DNA from: Lewinellaceae bacterium
Lineage (GTDB): Bacteria > Bacteroidota > Bacteroidia > Chitinophagales > Saprospiraceae
NCBI GenBank assembly: GCA_020636375.1
Contig: JACJXZ010000019.1
Span: 1 to 64,000 of the forward strand
Direction of reading: 5' to 3'
DNA: 64,000 nt
Part shown: piece after piece, positions 1 through 12,000 of the stretch
Numbering within the stretch: position 1 is the first letter of the stretch
How the letters are laid out: each line of letters opens with the position of its first letter
Made by a program: the position numbers and the translations under genes
The notes under the pieces: model-generated
The model's input: only the letters and a program-made list of their open reading frames with translations
Databases searched by the model: none
Told to the model about the DNA's origin: nothing

Positions 1-3000
1 GATCTCGTACACGATCAGGTCGTTGCCATGGAAGTTCGCATTCGGCGTATAGTCAATGGTGTCGTCCGTCGGGTCGTTCGGCGTGCCGCCGTCATTCACC
101 GTAGCCGTACCATTGAGCGGGTTGGCCGTGATGGTGATGGTTCCCGTGCTCGGGCCGTCGCCACCAAAGGTATCGTTGATCAGCGGGTCGATGTTCAGCG
201 GCACGTCTTCCATCGTGGTGAGGCCAAGGTCGTTGACCGCATTCGGGAAGTCGTTGACCGGGTTCACCGTTATCGGAGCCACCGCCTGGTCGCAATCGCC
301 GTTCGAGTCACAGATCTCGTAGGTGAACTGATCCATGCCGTTGTAGTTGGCATTCGGAACATAGTCTACCGAGTCATCCGTCGGGTCGTTCGGCGTGCCG
401 CCGTCGTTGACCGTAGCCGTACCGTTGGCCGGCGGGGTCACGATGGTGATGGTTCCCGTGCTCGGGCCGTCGCCGCCGAAGGTATCGTTGTTCAGCACAT
501 CGATGTTCACACCCGGTGAATCTTCGTTGAGTGCCGTAACCGGGTCGTCTACCGCGTCAGGCACGTCGTTCACCGGATTTACCGTGATGTCGATGGTAGC
601 CTGGTCGCAGTCGCCATTGCTATCGCAAATCTCGTACACGATCTGGTCCGGGCCGTTGTAGTTCGGATCAGGCGTATAGTCGATCGTATCGTCGGTCGGG
701 TCGTTCGGCGTACCGTTGTCATCCACCGTAGCCGTACCATTCGCCGGAGGCGTGACGATCGTGATCGGGCCCATGCCCGGGCCGTCGCCGCCAAAGTCGT
801 CGTTCGGCAGCGGGTCGATGGCCAGTGGCGTATCTTCGGTGGCTGTCACCGGATCATCCATTGCGTCGGGCAGGTCATTCACCGGATCAACGGTGATGTC
901 GATGGTTGCCTGGTCACAGTCGCCATTGCTATCACAAATCTCGTACACGATCTGGTCCGGGCCGTTGTAGTCCGGATTCGGGGTGTAGTCGATGGTGTCA
1001 TCAGTAGGATCGTTGGGCGTACCGTTGTCATCCACCGTTGCCGTACCATTCGCCGGAGGCGTCACGATGGTGATCGGCGTCATACTCGGGCCGTCGCCGC
1101 CAAAGTCATCGTTCGGCAGTGGGTCGATATTGGTAGAACCGTCTTCCGATACAGAAGCCATATCATCTACTGCGTCCGGCAGGTCGTTCACCGGCGTGAT
1201 GTCGATGGTGGCTACCGCCTGGTCGCAATCGCCGTTGCTGTCACAAATCTCGTAGGTGAACTGGTCCGGGCCGTTGTAGTTGGCATTCGGGATATAATCC
1301 ACCGTATCATCCGTCGGGTCGTTCGGCGTGCCGTTGTCATCCACGGTAGCCGTACCATTGGCAGGCTGCGTTACCACTGTGATGGCGCCCATGCTCGGGC
1401 CGTCGCCACCGAAGTCGTCGTTGGCCAGTACGTCGATGTTCACCGGCGTATCTTCTGGCGTCGTCTCGTTCGGGTCGTCTACTGCATCCGGCAGGTCGTT
1501 GACCGGGTTGACCGTCACCGTCGCTACCGCCTGGTCACAATCGCCGTTGCTGTCACAGATCTCGTAGGTGAACTGGTCCGGGCCGTTGTAGTTGGCATTC
1601 GGGATATAATCCACCGTATCATCCGTCGGGTCGTTCGGCGTGCCGTTGTCATCCACGGTAGCCGTACCATTGGCAGGCTGCGTTACCACTGTGATGGCGC
1701 CCATGCTGGGGCCGTCGCCGCCGAAGTCGTCGTTGGCCAGTACGTCGATGTTCACCGGCGTATCTTCATCGGTTACTTCGTTCGGGTCGTCAACCGCATC
1801 GGGCACATCGTTCACCGGATCAACCGTGATGTCGATCGTAGCTTGCACACAGTCGCCATCCGCATCACAGATCTCGTACACGATCTGGTCCGGGCCGTTG
1901 TAGTTCGGATCGGGCGTGTAGTCGATGGTGTCGTCGGTCGGGTCGTTGGGCGTGCCGTTGTCATCCACCGTAGCTGTACCGTTGCCCGGAGGCGTAACGA
2001 TGGTGATCGGGCCGGTTGCCGGGCCGTCGCCGCCGAAGTCGTCGTTCGGTAGCGGGTCGATGTTCACCGAACCGTCTTCCGGTACGGAGGCCATATCATC
2101 TACTGCGTCCGGCAGGTCGTTCTCCGGAGTTACCGTCACCGTAACCACCGCCTGGTCGCAATCGCCATCGAAGTCACAGATCTCATACGTGATCATATCC
2201 GTACCGTTGAAGTCCGGATTAGGCGTATAGTCGATGGTGTCGTCCGTCGGGTTATTCGGCGTACCGCCATTATTGACCGTCGCCGTACCGTTCGCCGGCA
2301 AGGTGATGATGGAGATCACCGCTCATGCCGGTACCGTCGCCGCCAAAGTCGTCATTCACCAATGGGTCGATGTTGACTGGCGTATCCTCCGGCGTCGTCT
2401 CGTTCGGATCATCTATCGCATCCGGGAAATTATCCACTGGATTTACCGAAATATTGATCGTCGCCTGGTCGCAATCGCCATTCGCATCACAAATTTCATA
2501 GATAATGATGTCAGCGCCACTGTAATTTGGGTTGGGCGTATAATCAATGGTATCGTCCGTCGGATCGTTGGGCGTGCCATTGTCATTCACCGTACCCGTA
2601 CCGTTGAGCGGTACTGCTGATGATGGTGATCGAGGTATGCCCAGGTAATCGTCGCCGCCGAAGTCGTCGTTGATTAGCGGATCGATATTCACCGGCGTAT
2701 CCTCATTAGTGCTTACCAGCGGATCATTAACCGCATCGGGCAGGTCATTGACCGGGTTCACCGTGACCGTAGCGGTTGCCTGGTCGCAATCGCCATTGGA
2801 ATCACAAATTTCGTAGTCGAAGCTGTCCGTGCCATTGAAGTCCGGATTGGGCGTATAGTCTACCGTATCGTCCGTCGGATCGTTCGGCGTGCCATTGTCG
2901 TCCACCACAGCCGTACCATTGGTAGGTTGGGTGACAACCGTGATGGCGCCCATGCTGGGGTAAATCGCCGCCAAAGTCGTCGTTGGTACCAGTACGTCGA

Positions 3001-6000
3001 TGTTCACCGGCGCATCTTCATCGGTCACTTCGTTCGGGTCATCCACCGCATCGGGCAGGTCGTTGACCGGATCAACCGTTACGGTGATCGTAGCCTGGTC
3101 GCAGTCGCCGCCGCCGTCGCAAATCTCGTAGACGATCACATCGGTGCCGTTGAAGTCCGGATCGGGGGTATAGTCTATCGTATCGTCCGTCGGATCAGTG
3201 GGCGTACCATTGTCATTGACCATAGCCGTACCATTGGTGGGCGGGGTGATGATGGTGATCGAGTACATGCTCGGTAATCGCCGCCAAAGTCATCGTTCAC
3301 CAAAGGATCGATATTGACCGGGGTGTCTTCAGGAGTCGACTCGTTCGGGTCATCCACGGCATCCGGCAGGTCGTTCACCGGGGTCACGGTAATCGTGATG
3401 AATGCCTGGTCACAATCGCCATTGGAATCGCAGATTTCGTAAACGATAATGTCGTTACCGTTGAAATCCGGATTGGGCGTATAGTCTATCGTATCATCGG
3501 TCGGGTCGTTGGGCGTGCCGTTGTCGTTCACCGTTCCCGTGCCATTGATCGGGTAGGAGATGATGGTGATCGGTATGCATGCCGCGGTAATCGCCGCCAA
3601 AGTCGTCGTTGATCAGCGGATCCAGGTTCGTTGGCGTATCCTCAGCCACCGTTACGGTTGGATCATTGACTGCATCGGGCAGGTCGTTGACCGGATTTAT
3701 GGTCACAGTGGCTACCGCCTGGTCGCAATCGCCGTTGCTATCGCAAATCTCGTAGGTAAACATATCCGTGCCGTTGAAGTCCGGAGCCGGGGTATAGTCT
3801 ACCGTATCATCCGTCGGATCATTCGGCGTGCTATTGTCGTTCACCACAGCCGTACCATTGGTAGGAGGCGTGGTTATCGTGATGGCGCCCATACTCGGTA
3901 GTAATCGCCGCCAAAGTCGTCGTTAGCGAGCGCATCGATGTTCACCGGCGTGTCCTCATCGGTCATCTCATTCGGGTCATCGACGGCATCGGGCAATTCG
4001 TTGACCGGCTCAACCGTAATATCGATGGTGGTACTGATCGCAATCGCCATTGGAATCACAGATCTGGTAAACGATCTGGTCCGGTAGATTGTAGTTCGGA
4101 TCGGGCGTGTAGTCGATGGTGTCATCGGTCGGGTCGGTGGGCGTGCCGTTGTCGTTGACCGTCGCTGTACCATTACCCGGAGGGGTAACGATCGTGATCG
4201 GGTCATGCTCACCGTCGCCGCCGAAGTCATCGTTGGGCAGCGGATCGATGTTGAGCGGAATGTCCTCGGTAGCAGTTGCCATATCGTCGACGGCATCGGG
4301 CAGGTCATTCACCGGATTGATGGTCACGGTAGCTACCGCCTGGTCGCAATCGCCATTGCTGTCGCAAATCTCGTAGGTAAACATATCCGTGCCGTTGAAG
4401 TCCGGATTGGGCGTATAGTCTACCGTATCGTCCGTCGGGTCGGTGGGCGTACCGTTGTCATCCACTACGGCGGCGCCATTGGTGGGCTGGGTGACTACCG
4501 TGATCGCGCTCAGGCTTGGTAATCGCCGCCAAAGTCGTCATTAGGCCAGTACATCGATGTTCACCGGCGTATCTTCATCCGTCGTCTCGTTCGGGTCATC
4601 CACTGCATCCGGCACATCATTGACCGGGTCAACCGTTATATCTATCGTTGCCTGGTCGCAATCGCCATCGGCGTCGCAGATCTCGTAAACGATCTGGTCG
4701 GGTACCGTTGTAATCGGGATTCGGCGTATAATCGATCGTATCATCCGTCGGATCGTTGGGCGTACCGTTGTCGTCCACCGTCGCCGTACCATTACCCGGA
4801 GGGTAACGATCGTGATCGGGGTACATGCTCGGTAATCGCCGCCAAAGTCGTCGTTGGGCAGCGGATCGATGTTGAGCGGGGTGTCCTCGGTAGCCGTTAC
4901 CATATCGTCGACAGCATCGGGCATATCGTCAACCGGTACCACGGTAATGGTCGCTATGGTATGGTCACAATCGCCGTCGGCATCACAGATTTGGTACACG
5001 ATCTGGTCGGGTACCGTTGTAGTTCGGATTGGGCGTATAGTCAATGGTGTCGTCCGTCGGGTCGTTGGGCGTACCATTGTCATTCACCATCGCCGTACCG
5101 TTCGTCGGCGGGGTAAGGATGGTGATCGGTATATGCCGGTAAATCGCCGCCAAAGTCGTCATTAGTACCAACACGTCGATATTCACCGGCGTGTCCTCAT
5201 CCGTCATCTCGTTCGGGTCATTGACCGCCGTCGGCACATCATCAACCGGATCAACCGTGATATCTATGGTTGCCTGGTCGCAATCTCCATTTGCGTCGCA
5301 GATTTCGTAAACGATCTGGTCGGGGCCGTTGTAATCGGGATTCGGCGTATAATCGATGGTATCATCGGTCGGGTCCGTGGGCGTTCCGTTGTCGTTTACC
5401 ACAGCCGTACCATTGGCAGGCGGAGTCACGATGGTGATCGGAGTCATGCTCGGGCCGTCGCCGCCAAAGTCGTCGTTGGGCAGCGGATCGATGTTGAGCG
5501 GGGTATCTTCCGTTGCGGTTGCCATGTCGTCCATAGCATCCGGCAGGTCATTGACCGGATTAATGGTCACGGTCGCTACCGCCTGGTCGCAGTCGCCATT
5601 GCTGTCGCAGATTTCGTAGGTGAACATGTCGGTTCCGTTGTAGTCCGGATCCGGGGTATAGTCTACCGTATCATCCGTAGGATCGTTCGGCGTACTGTTG
5701 TCATTAACCACCGCCGTACCATTCGTAGGCTGGGCAACTACGGTAATGGCGCCCGTACTCGGGCCGTCGCCGCCGAAGTCGTCATTGGCCAGTACGTCGA
5801 TGTTCACCGGCGTGTCCTCATCGGTCGTCTCGTTCGGGTCATCCACTGCATCCGGCACATCATTGACCGGATCGATCGTAATGCCTATCGTCGCCTGGTC
5901 GCAATCGCCGTCGGCATCACAGATCTGGTAAACGATCTGGTCGGTACCGTTGTAATCGGGATTCGGCGTATAGTCGATGGTGTCATCGGTCGGATCGGTG

Positions 6001-7936
6001 GGCGTGCCGTTGTTGTTCACCGTCGCCGTACCATTGGTGGGCGGGGTCACGATGGTGATCGGGTACCGCTGGAAGGGCCTTCGCCTCCGAAGTCGTCATT
6101 CACTAAAGGATCGATATTGACCGGGGTGTCTTCCGGCGTACTTGCCATATCGTCCACAGCAACCGGCATGTCGTCCACCGGAGCTACTATAATGGTGACG
6201 GTCGCCTGGTCGCAATCGCCATCGGCGTCACAAATTTCGTAAATGACGATGTCGTTACCGCTAAAGTTGGGATCGGCGTATAAGGACGGAGTCATCGGTC
6301 GGGTCGTTGGGCGTACCGTTGTCATCTACCGTAGCCATACCGTTGATCGGAGGCACTGTGATGGTGATCGAAGTACATACCCGGTATCGCCGCCGAAGTC
6401 GTCGTTCGCCAGTACATCTATATCCAACGGCGTATCTTCATTTGTCATCTGATTCAGGTCATTCACCGCAGTTGGCAGATCATCAACCGGGTCGATGGTG
6501 ATGGTTGCAATGGTACCTGGTCGCAGTCGCCGTCGGCATCACAGATCCGGTAGGTCAGCTGATCCGTACCGTTGAAGTTCGGATCGGGCGTATAGTCGAT
6601 GGTGTCATCGGTCGGGTCGTTGGGCGTACCATTATCGTTGACCGTAGCGGTACCGTTGGTAGGTGGCGCCGTGATGGTGATCATCGCCCATGCCCGTACT
6701 CGTCGCCGCCGAAATCGTCGTTGGTAATACGTCCAGGTTGACCGGCGTGTCTTCCGGCGTCGACTCATTCGGGTCATTGACGGCATTGGGCACGTCATCG
6801 GTGGGGTTCACCGTGACGGTGGCTACGGTATGGTCGCAATCTCCGTTCGAATCGCAGATTTCGTAGGTGAACATATCCGTACCGAAGAAATTGGGGTCCG
6901 GCGTATAGTCTACCGTATCATCTACTAGGGTCGGTGGGCGTGCCATTGTCATCGACCACTGCCGTACCATTGGCAGGCTGGGTGACAACCGTGATCGCAC
7001 TCATACTCGGTAATCGCCGCCAAAGTCGTCATTGGTAGCACGTCGATGTTCACCGGCGTGTCCTCATTGGTCATCTCGTTGGGATCATCGACGGCATCCG
7101 GCAGGTCGTTCGCCGGATCCACCGTGATGTTGATGGTCGCCTGATCACAGTCGCCGTTGGCATCACAGATTTCGTAGACGATCGCATCGTACCGGTTGTA
7201 ATCCGGATTTGGCGTATAATCTATCGTATCATCGGTCGGATCGGTGGGCGTACCGTTGTCATCCACCGTTGCCGTACCATTGGTAGGTGGAGTCACGATG
7301 GTGATCGGGTTCATGCCCGTACCGTCGCCGCCAAAGTCGTCGTTGGGCAGCGGATCGATATTCAGGGGCGTATCTTCCGTGGCGGTTGCCAGGTCGTCGA
7401 CCGCATCCGGCAGGTCGTTGGTCGGGTTCACCGTGATGGTGGCTACCGCCTGGTCGCAATCGCCATTGGAATCACAGATTTCGTAGGTAAACATATCCGT
7501 ACCGTTGAAATCAGGATCCGGCGTATAATCAATCACATCATCGGTACCGGGTCGGTGGGCGTGCCATTGTCATCTACTACAGCCGTACCATTGGTGGGCT
7601 GGGTGACTACGGTGATCGCGCTCATGCTCGGTACGTCGCCGCCGAAGTCGTCATTGGCGAGTACATCAATCGTCACCGGCGTATCTTCATCCGTCATCTC
7701 ATTGGGATCGTCGACCGCATCCGGCAGGTCGTTACCGGGTTGACTGTTACGGTGGCTACCGCCTGGTCGCAATCGCCATTGGAATCACAGATCTCATAGG
7801 TAAACGTATCGGTACCGTTGAAATCGGGATCCGGCGTATAATCTACCGTATCATCGGTAGGATCGGTGGGCGTGCCATTGTCATCTACTACAGCCGTACC
7901 GTTGGTGGGCTGGGTGACTACGGTGATCGCGCTCAT
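1..7936 (-). CDS. Giant adhesin B, C-terminal Ig-like tandem array (frame-disrupted, runs off the window)
   Basis: This is the continuation of the protein that starts at 13872. It encodes about 25 consecutive Ig-like units of about 104 residues, each with the order DxPDAVDDP, EDTPVNID, NDDFGGDG, NGTATVDDNGTP, DPTDDTIDYTP, NGTD, YEICDxxGDCDQ. They match the Big_9/tandem-95 or cadherin-like family of bacterial surface stalks. Frame is lost repeatedly between about 2320 and 7940, almost always in the GGDGPS or LANDD stretch, leaving pieces such as 6949-7536, 4983-6050 and 2270-3268. From about 2320 to base 1 one frame stays open with no stop, so the gene continues outside the window and any secretion tag at the C-terminus is not seen. 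The disruptions are probably consensus errors, because the coding pattern on both sides of each one is intact. The likely role is an extended cell-surface or exported stalk. Confidence 0.85.
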
Positions 7937-9060
7937 GCTCGGTAGTCGCCACCGAAATCGTCATTCGCCAGCACATCGATGTTCACCGGCGTATCCTCAT
8001 CGGTCATCTCGTTCGGGTCATTAATGGCAGTTGGCACATCATTGATCGGATTCACAGTTACCGTGATCGTCGCCTGGTCGCAATCGCCGTCGGCATCGCA
8101 GATTTCGTACACGATGGTTTCCGTACCATTGAAATCCGGGGAAGGATTGTAATCGATGGTATCGTCGGTCGGGTCGGTCGGGGTGCCGCCATTATTGACA
8201 GTCGCTGTTCCATTGGCAGGAGGCGTGACAATAGTGATCGGGCCGGTACCCGGGCCATCGCCACCAAAGTCGTCATTCACCAAAGGATCAATGTTCACCG
8301 GGGTGTCTTCATCGGTGGCCACCAATGGGTCGTCTACGGCATCGGGCATATCATCCACTGCGCCTACCGTTACCGTCACCACGGCCTGATCGCAATCGCC
8401 GTCGGCATCACAGATTTCGTATACGATGGTATTGGCGCCGTTGAAGTTCATATCGGGCACATAATCGATGGTATCATCGGTCGGGTCGGTCGGCGTGCCA
8501 TTGTCATCCACCGTTGCCGTACCATTTGCCGGCTGTGAAATGATAGTGATCGGGGTCATACTCGGGCCGTCGCCGCCGAAATCGTCGTTAGCCAACACAT
8601 CGAGGTTGACCGGCGTGTCTTCCGTCGTCATCTCCGTTGGATCATTGACGGCATTGGGCACATCATCAACCGGATCAACGGTGATATCGATAGTCGCCTG
8701 GTCACAGTCGCCATCGGCATCGCAAATCTGGTAAACGATCTGGTCGGGGCCGTTATAATCCGGATTCGGCGTATAATCGATGGTGTCATCGGTCGGGTCG
8801 GTGGGCGTGCCATTGTCATTCACCATAGCCGTACCATTGGCAGGCGGGGTCACGATGGTGATCGGGGCCATGCTCGGGCCGTCGCCGCCAAAGTCGTCGT
8901 TGGGCAGCACCGGAATGTTCACCGGCGTGTCTTCGTCCGTCGTCGATACGTCGTCGTTCGCTACCGGGAAGTCGTCTACCGAGTCGATGGTGATCGTCAC
9001 CGTCGCCGGGTCGCAGTCGCCGTCTATATCGCAGACCTCATAGTTGAAGACATCCGTGCC
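1..9060 (-). repeat. 312-bp coding tandem repeat (Ig-like units, about 28 copies)
   Basis: Conserved blocks recur every 310-312 bp across 9 kb. On the plus strand the easiest landmarks are the complements of DCDQA (tggtcgcaatcgcc), of DPTDD (tcgtccgtcggg) and of NDDFGGDG. Two neighbouring copies, from 1261 and from 1573, are identical over at least about 130 bp, and others differ mainly at silent positions. This indicates recent unit duplication or gene conversion. Units differ in one choice, PNDD versus LANDD and ICDSNGD versus ICDADGD, so at least two alternating subtypes exist. Confidence 0.9.
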
Positions 9061-12000
9061 GTTGAAGTTCGCGTCCGGCGTGTAGGTGTACGTCCCGTCA
9101 GGGTTCATCACCACCGTGCCGTTCGCTGCGCCGCCGTTCGGGCCTATCAGGCTCCACACGTTGCCGCCGTCGCCGCTCGGGATGTCGTTGCCCGCCGTCG
9201 CGCCGCTTACCGGCGTATCTTCCAGCGTCGTATTCGTATCGTCATTGGCTATTGGCTGATCGTCCACCGGCGTGATCGTGATCGTCACTGTCGCCTGGTC
9301 GCAGTCGCCGTCCACGTCGCATACCTCGTAGGTGAACACGTCCGTGCCGTTGTAGTCCGCATCCGGCGTGTAGGTGTACGTGCCGTCGGGGTTCATGGTC
9401 ACTGAGCCATTGGCCGCGCCGCCGTCCGGGCCGACCAGGCTCCAGACGTTGCCGCCGTCGCCACTCGGCGTATCGTTCGTCGAAGCATCACCGCTCACCG
9501 GCGTGTCTTCGTCCGTCGTGTTGGTATCGTCAACCGCGATCGGCGCATCATCTACCGGGTCGATGGTGATGGTCACGGTCGCCTGGTCGCACTGCGCCGG
9601 CAGCGGCGTGCCGTCATCACAGACGTTGTACACGTAGCTGTCGGTGCCGTTGAAGTTAGGATTGGGCGTATAGGTTACCGTACCATCGCCATTATTGGTC
9701 AGCGTACCATTGCTCGGCTGCGTCACGATCGTGACACTCGTCGGGTCGATGTTGCCATCGCTATCCGTATCGTTGGCCACCACATCCGTGGTCACCGGCG
9801 TATCTTCCGGCGTCGTGTCCGTATCGTCGTTGGCTACCGGCGGATCGTTTAAAGCAGTGATATTAATGGTCACCGTCGCCTGGTCGCAATCGCCGTCGGC
9901 ATCACATACCTCGTAGGTGAAGACGTCCGTACAAGTACCGCCCGTTAGACAGGAGCATTCTCCGAGGAAGGGATAGTTGTGGATCTCCGTACCGCTACCG
10001 GAGTGGGTCAGGTTACCGCCTATGGCCATGCGGCCATTAACGTTACCCAACAAATTGACGTCTCCATCCTTTACCAGTATGGAGCCGTTGATACTAGAAT
10101 TAAAATTAACCTGGGATGCCGAGTTAAAATTAAACAGCAAATTAAATACTCTGACATCGCCATCCGGAGCGCCAAAGGTGGTATATCCCGGGTCATTTTC
10201 TACCCCGGCAATAACATTGGCCACATCCCAGTTTACAGTGCCGCTCGCCGTAACGTTTACTATGATCGTGGCGCCTGCGGGAATATTATCAATCAGCAGG
10301 TTCTGCCCACTGAGGGTAGTCAGGTCCGAAGCGCTGAGGTTAAATACCTGCACATCGGAAGAGCCGTCACCTTCCAAAGTGAAGGACCCGGCATTAAAAG
10401 TACCCGTCGCAGGCAGCCCGGCAAAACAATCACTCTTTATATCCAGTTGGGCAAAAATGGAATTGAAATTGACTAATGCATCTACCGCTGCGGCTCCTTG
10501 ATTAGCGATAACAGTAGCCGGATTACCGCTATTGGTCGTAATGTTCGCGGCTACGGAACCTCCGACAAAGATGTTACCCACAATAGAAGATCCACCTTGA
10601 GCATTTCCGAGGGTACCGGTACTTACCTCATTGCGCTGGATATCTCCCCTTACGATCAGGTTGTTTTCGCCGTCAGGCCCGATCACATAAGTACCGCCGC
10701 CGGAGGTTGCCGTGCCGTAGAAACTTCTATCCATTATAAAATTACCACCTACAGCAATACGGCCTTCCGTTTCCGCGCCGCCGCCATTGGTTACCGTGAA
10801 GTCGCCCTCAACAATCAGGTTGATGTTAGCATCCGTTCCACGCACGCCTCCCGCCGGAGGGCCGGTGGGCAATAGAGCGGAAGGATAATCGGTTAAAACG
10901 GGACAACTACCATCCTGGCAAGGCGCAAAAAAGGTACATGCCCCAGCGCAGGGCTCCGGGCCCGGCGTGTAAGTGTACGTACCATTCGGGTTCATTGTCA
11001 CTGTGCCGTTCGCGGCGCCGCCGTTCGGGCCTACCAGGCTCCAGACGTTACCACCATCACCGCTCGGCGTATCGTTCGTCGAGGCATCGCCGCTTACCGG
11101 CGTGTCTTCGTCCGTCATGTTGGTATCATCTACTGCTACCGGCATATCATCCACCGGATCCACCGTGACTGTCACCACCGCCTGGTCGCAATCGCCATCG
11201 GAGTCACAAATTTGATAAATAATGGTGTTGGTTCCGTTGAAGTTGGGATCCGGGATATAATCGATGGTGTCATCGGTCGGATCGTTGGGCGTGCCGTTGT
11301 CGTCCACCGATGCGGTACCATTGGCCGGCTGGCTAATAATGGTGATCGCGCTGGAGCTGGGGCCATCGTTGCCAAAGTCGTCGTTGGCCAACACATTGAT
11401 ATTGACCGCCATATCCTCATCGGTCATCACATTGGGGTCATTGACGGCATCCGGCATATCGTTTGCCGGCTGAATAAATACAATAGGACAATCCTCATTG
11501 TATTCACAACCGGCCGCATCCATAGCGGTATAGGTATATTCTCCCGTATTGGGGGCCTGCACCACGTAGGACTGGCTGGTGGCGCCCATGATGGGGTTTC
11601 CATCCAGATACCATTGGTAATCCGTCAGGCCGGCCGGAGCATTGAGCGTATAACCAGGCCCCCCATTCAGTTCTATCGGAATGACCACACAGGCGAAGGA
11701 CTGGTCGTCTTCGTCCGGGTCATCGTTGCCGGGCGTGGAGTCCGGGTCGGGCTCGTTCACCGTCTCGATCTGGGCCTCGTTGGGCACGGCAAAACCGCCG
11801 GTAACCGTCACCGTGATGTCGATGGTGGCGGAGCTCATGGCGGCTACTGTGCCAATGTTCCAGATGCCGGTGCCGGCAGAATAGGTCCCATCGCCGCTGG
11901 CGGATTGGAAAGTAAATTCCGCAGGCAGGGGGTCGGAGACGGTTACACCGGTGGCTGCCCCGGCACTGCTATTGGTAACCGTAAGGGTAAAGATAACCGT

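Noticed and set aside
2320..7940. Programmed frameshifting or transposon footprints at GG-TA-CC
   Set aside because: The breaks vary in size and sign, occur also outside genes (58.5 kb), and lack slippery heptamers or target duplications; consensus error is simpler.
1..9060. A CRISPR array
   Set aside because: The period is 312 bp, the whole unit is coding and conserved, and there are no unique spacers or cas genes.
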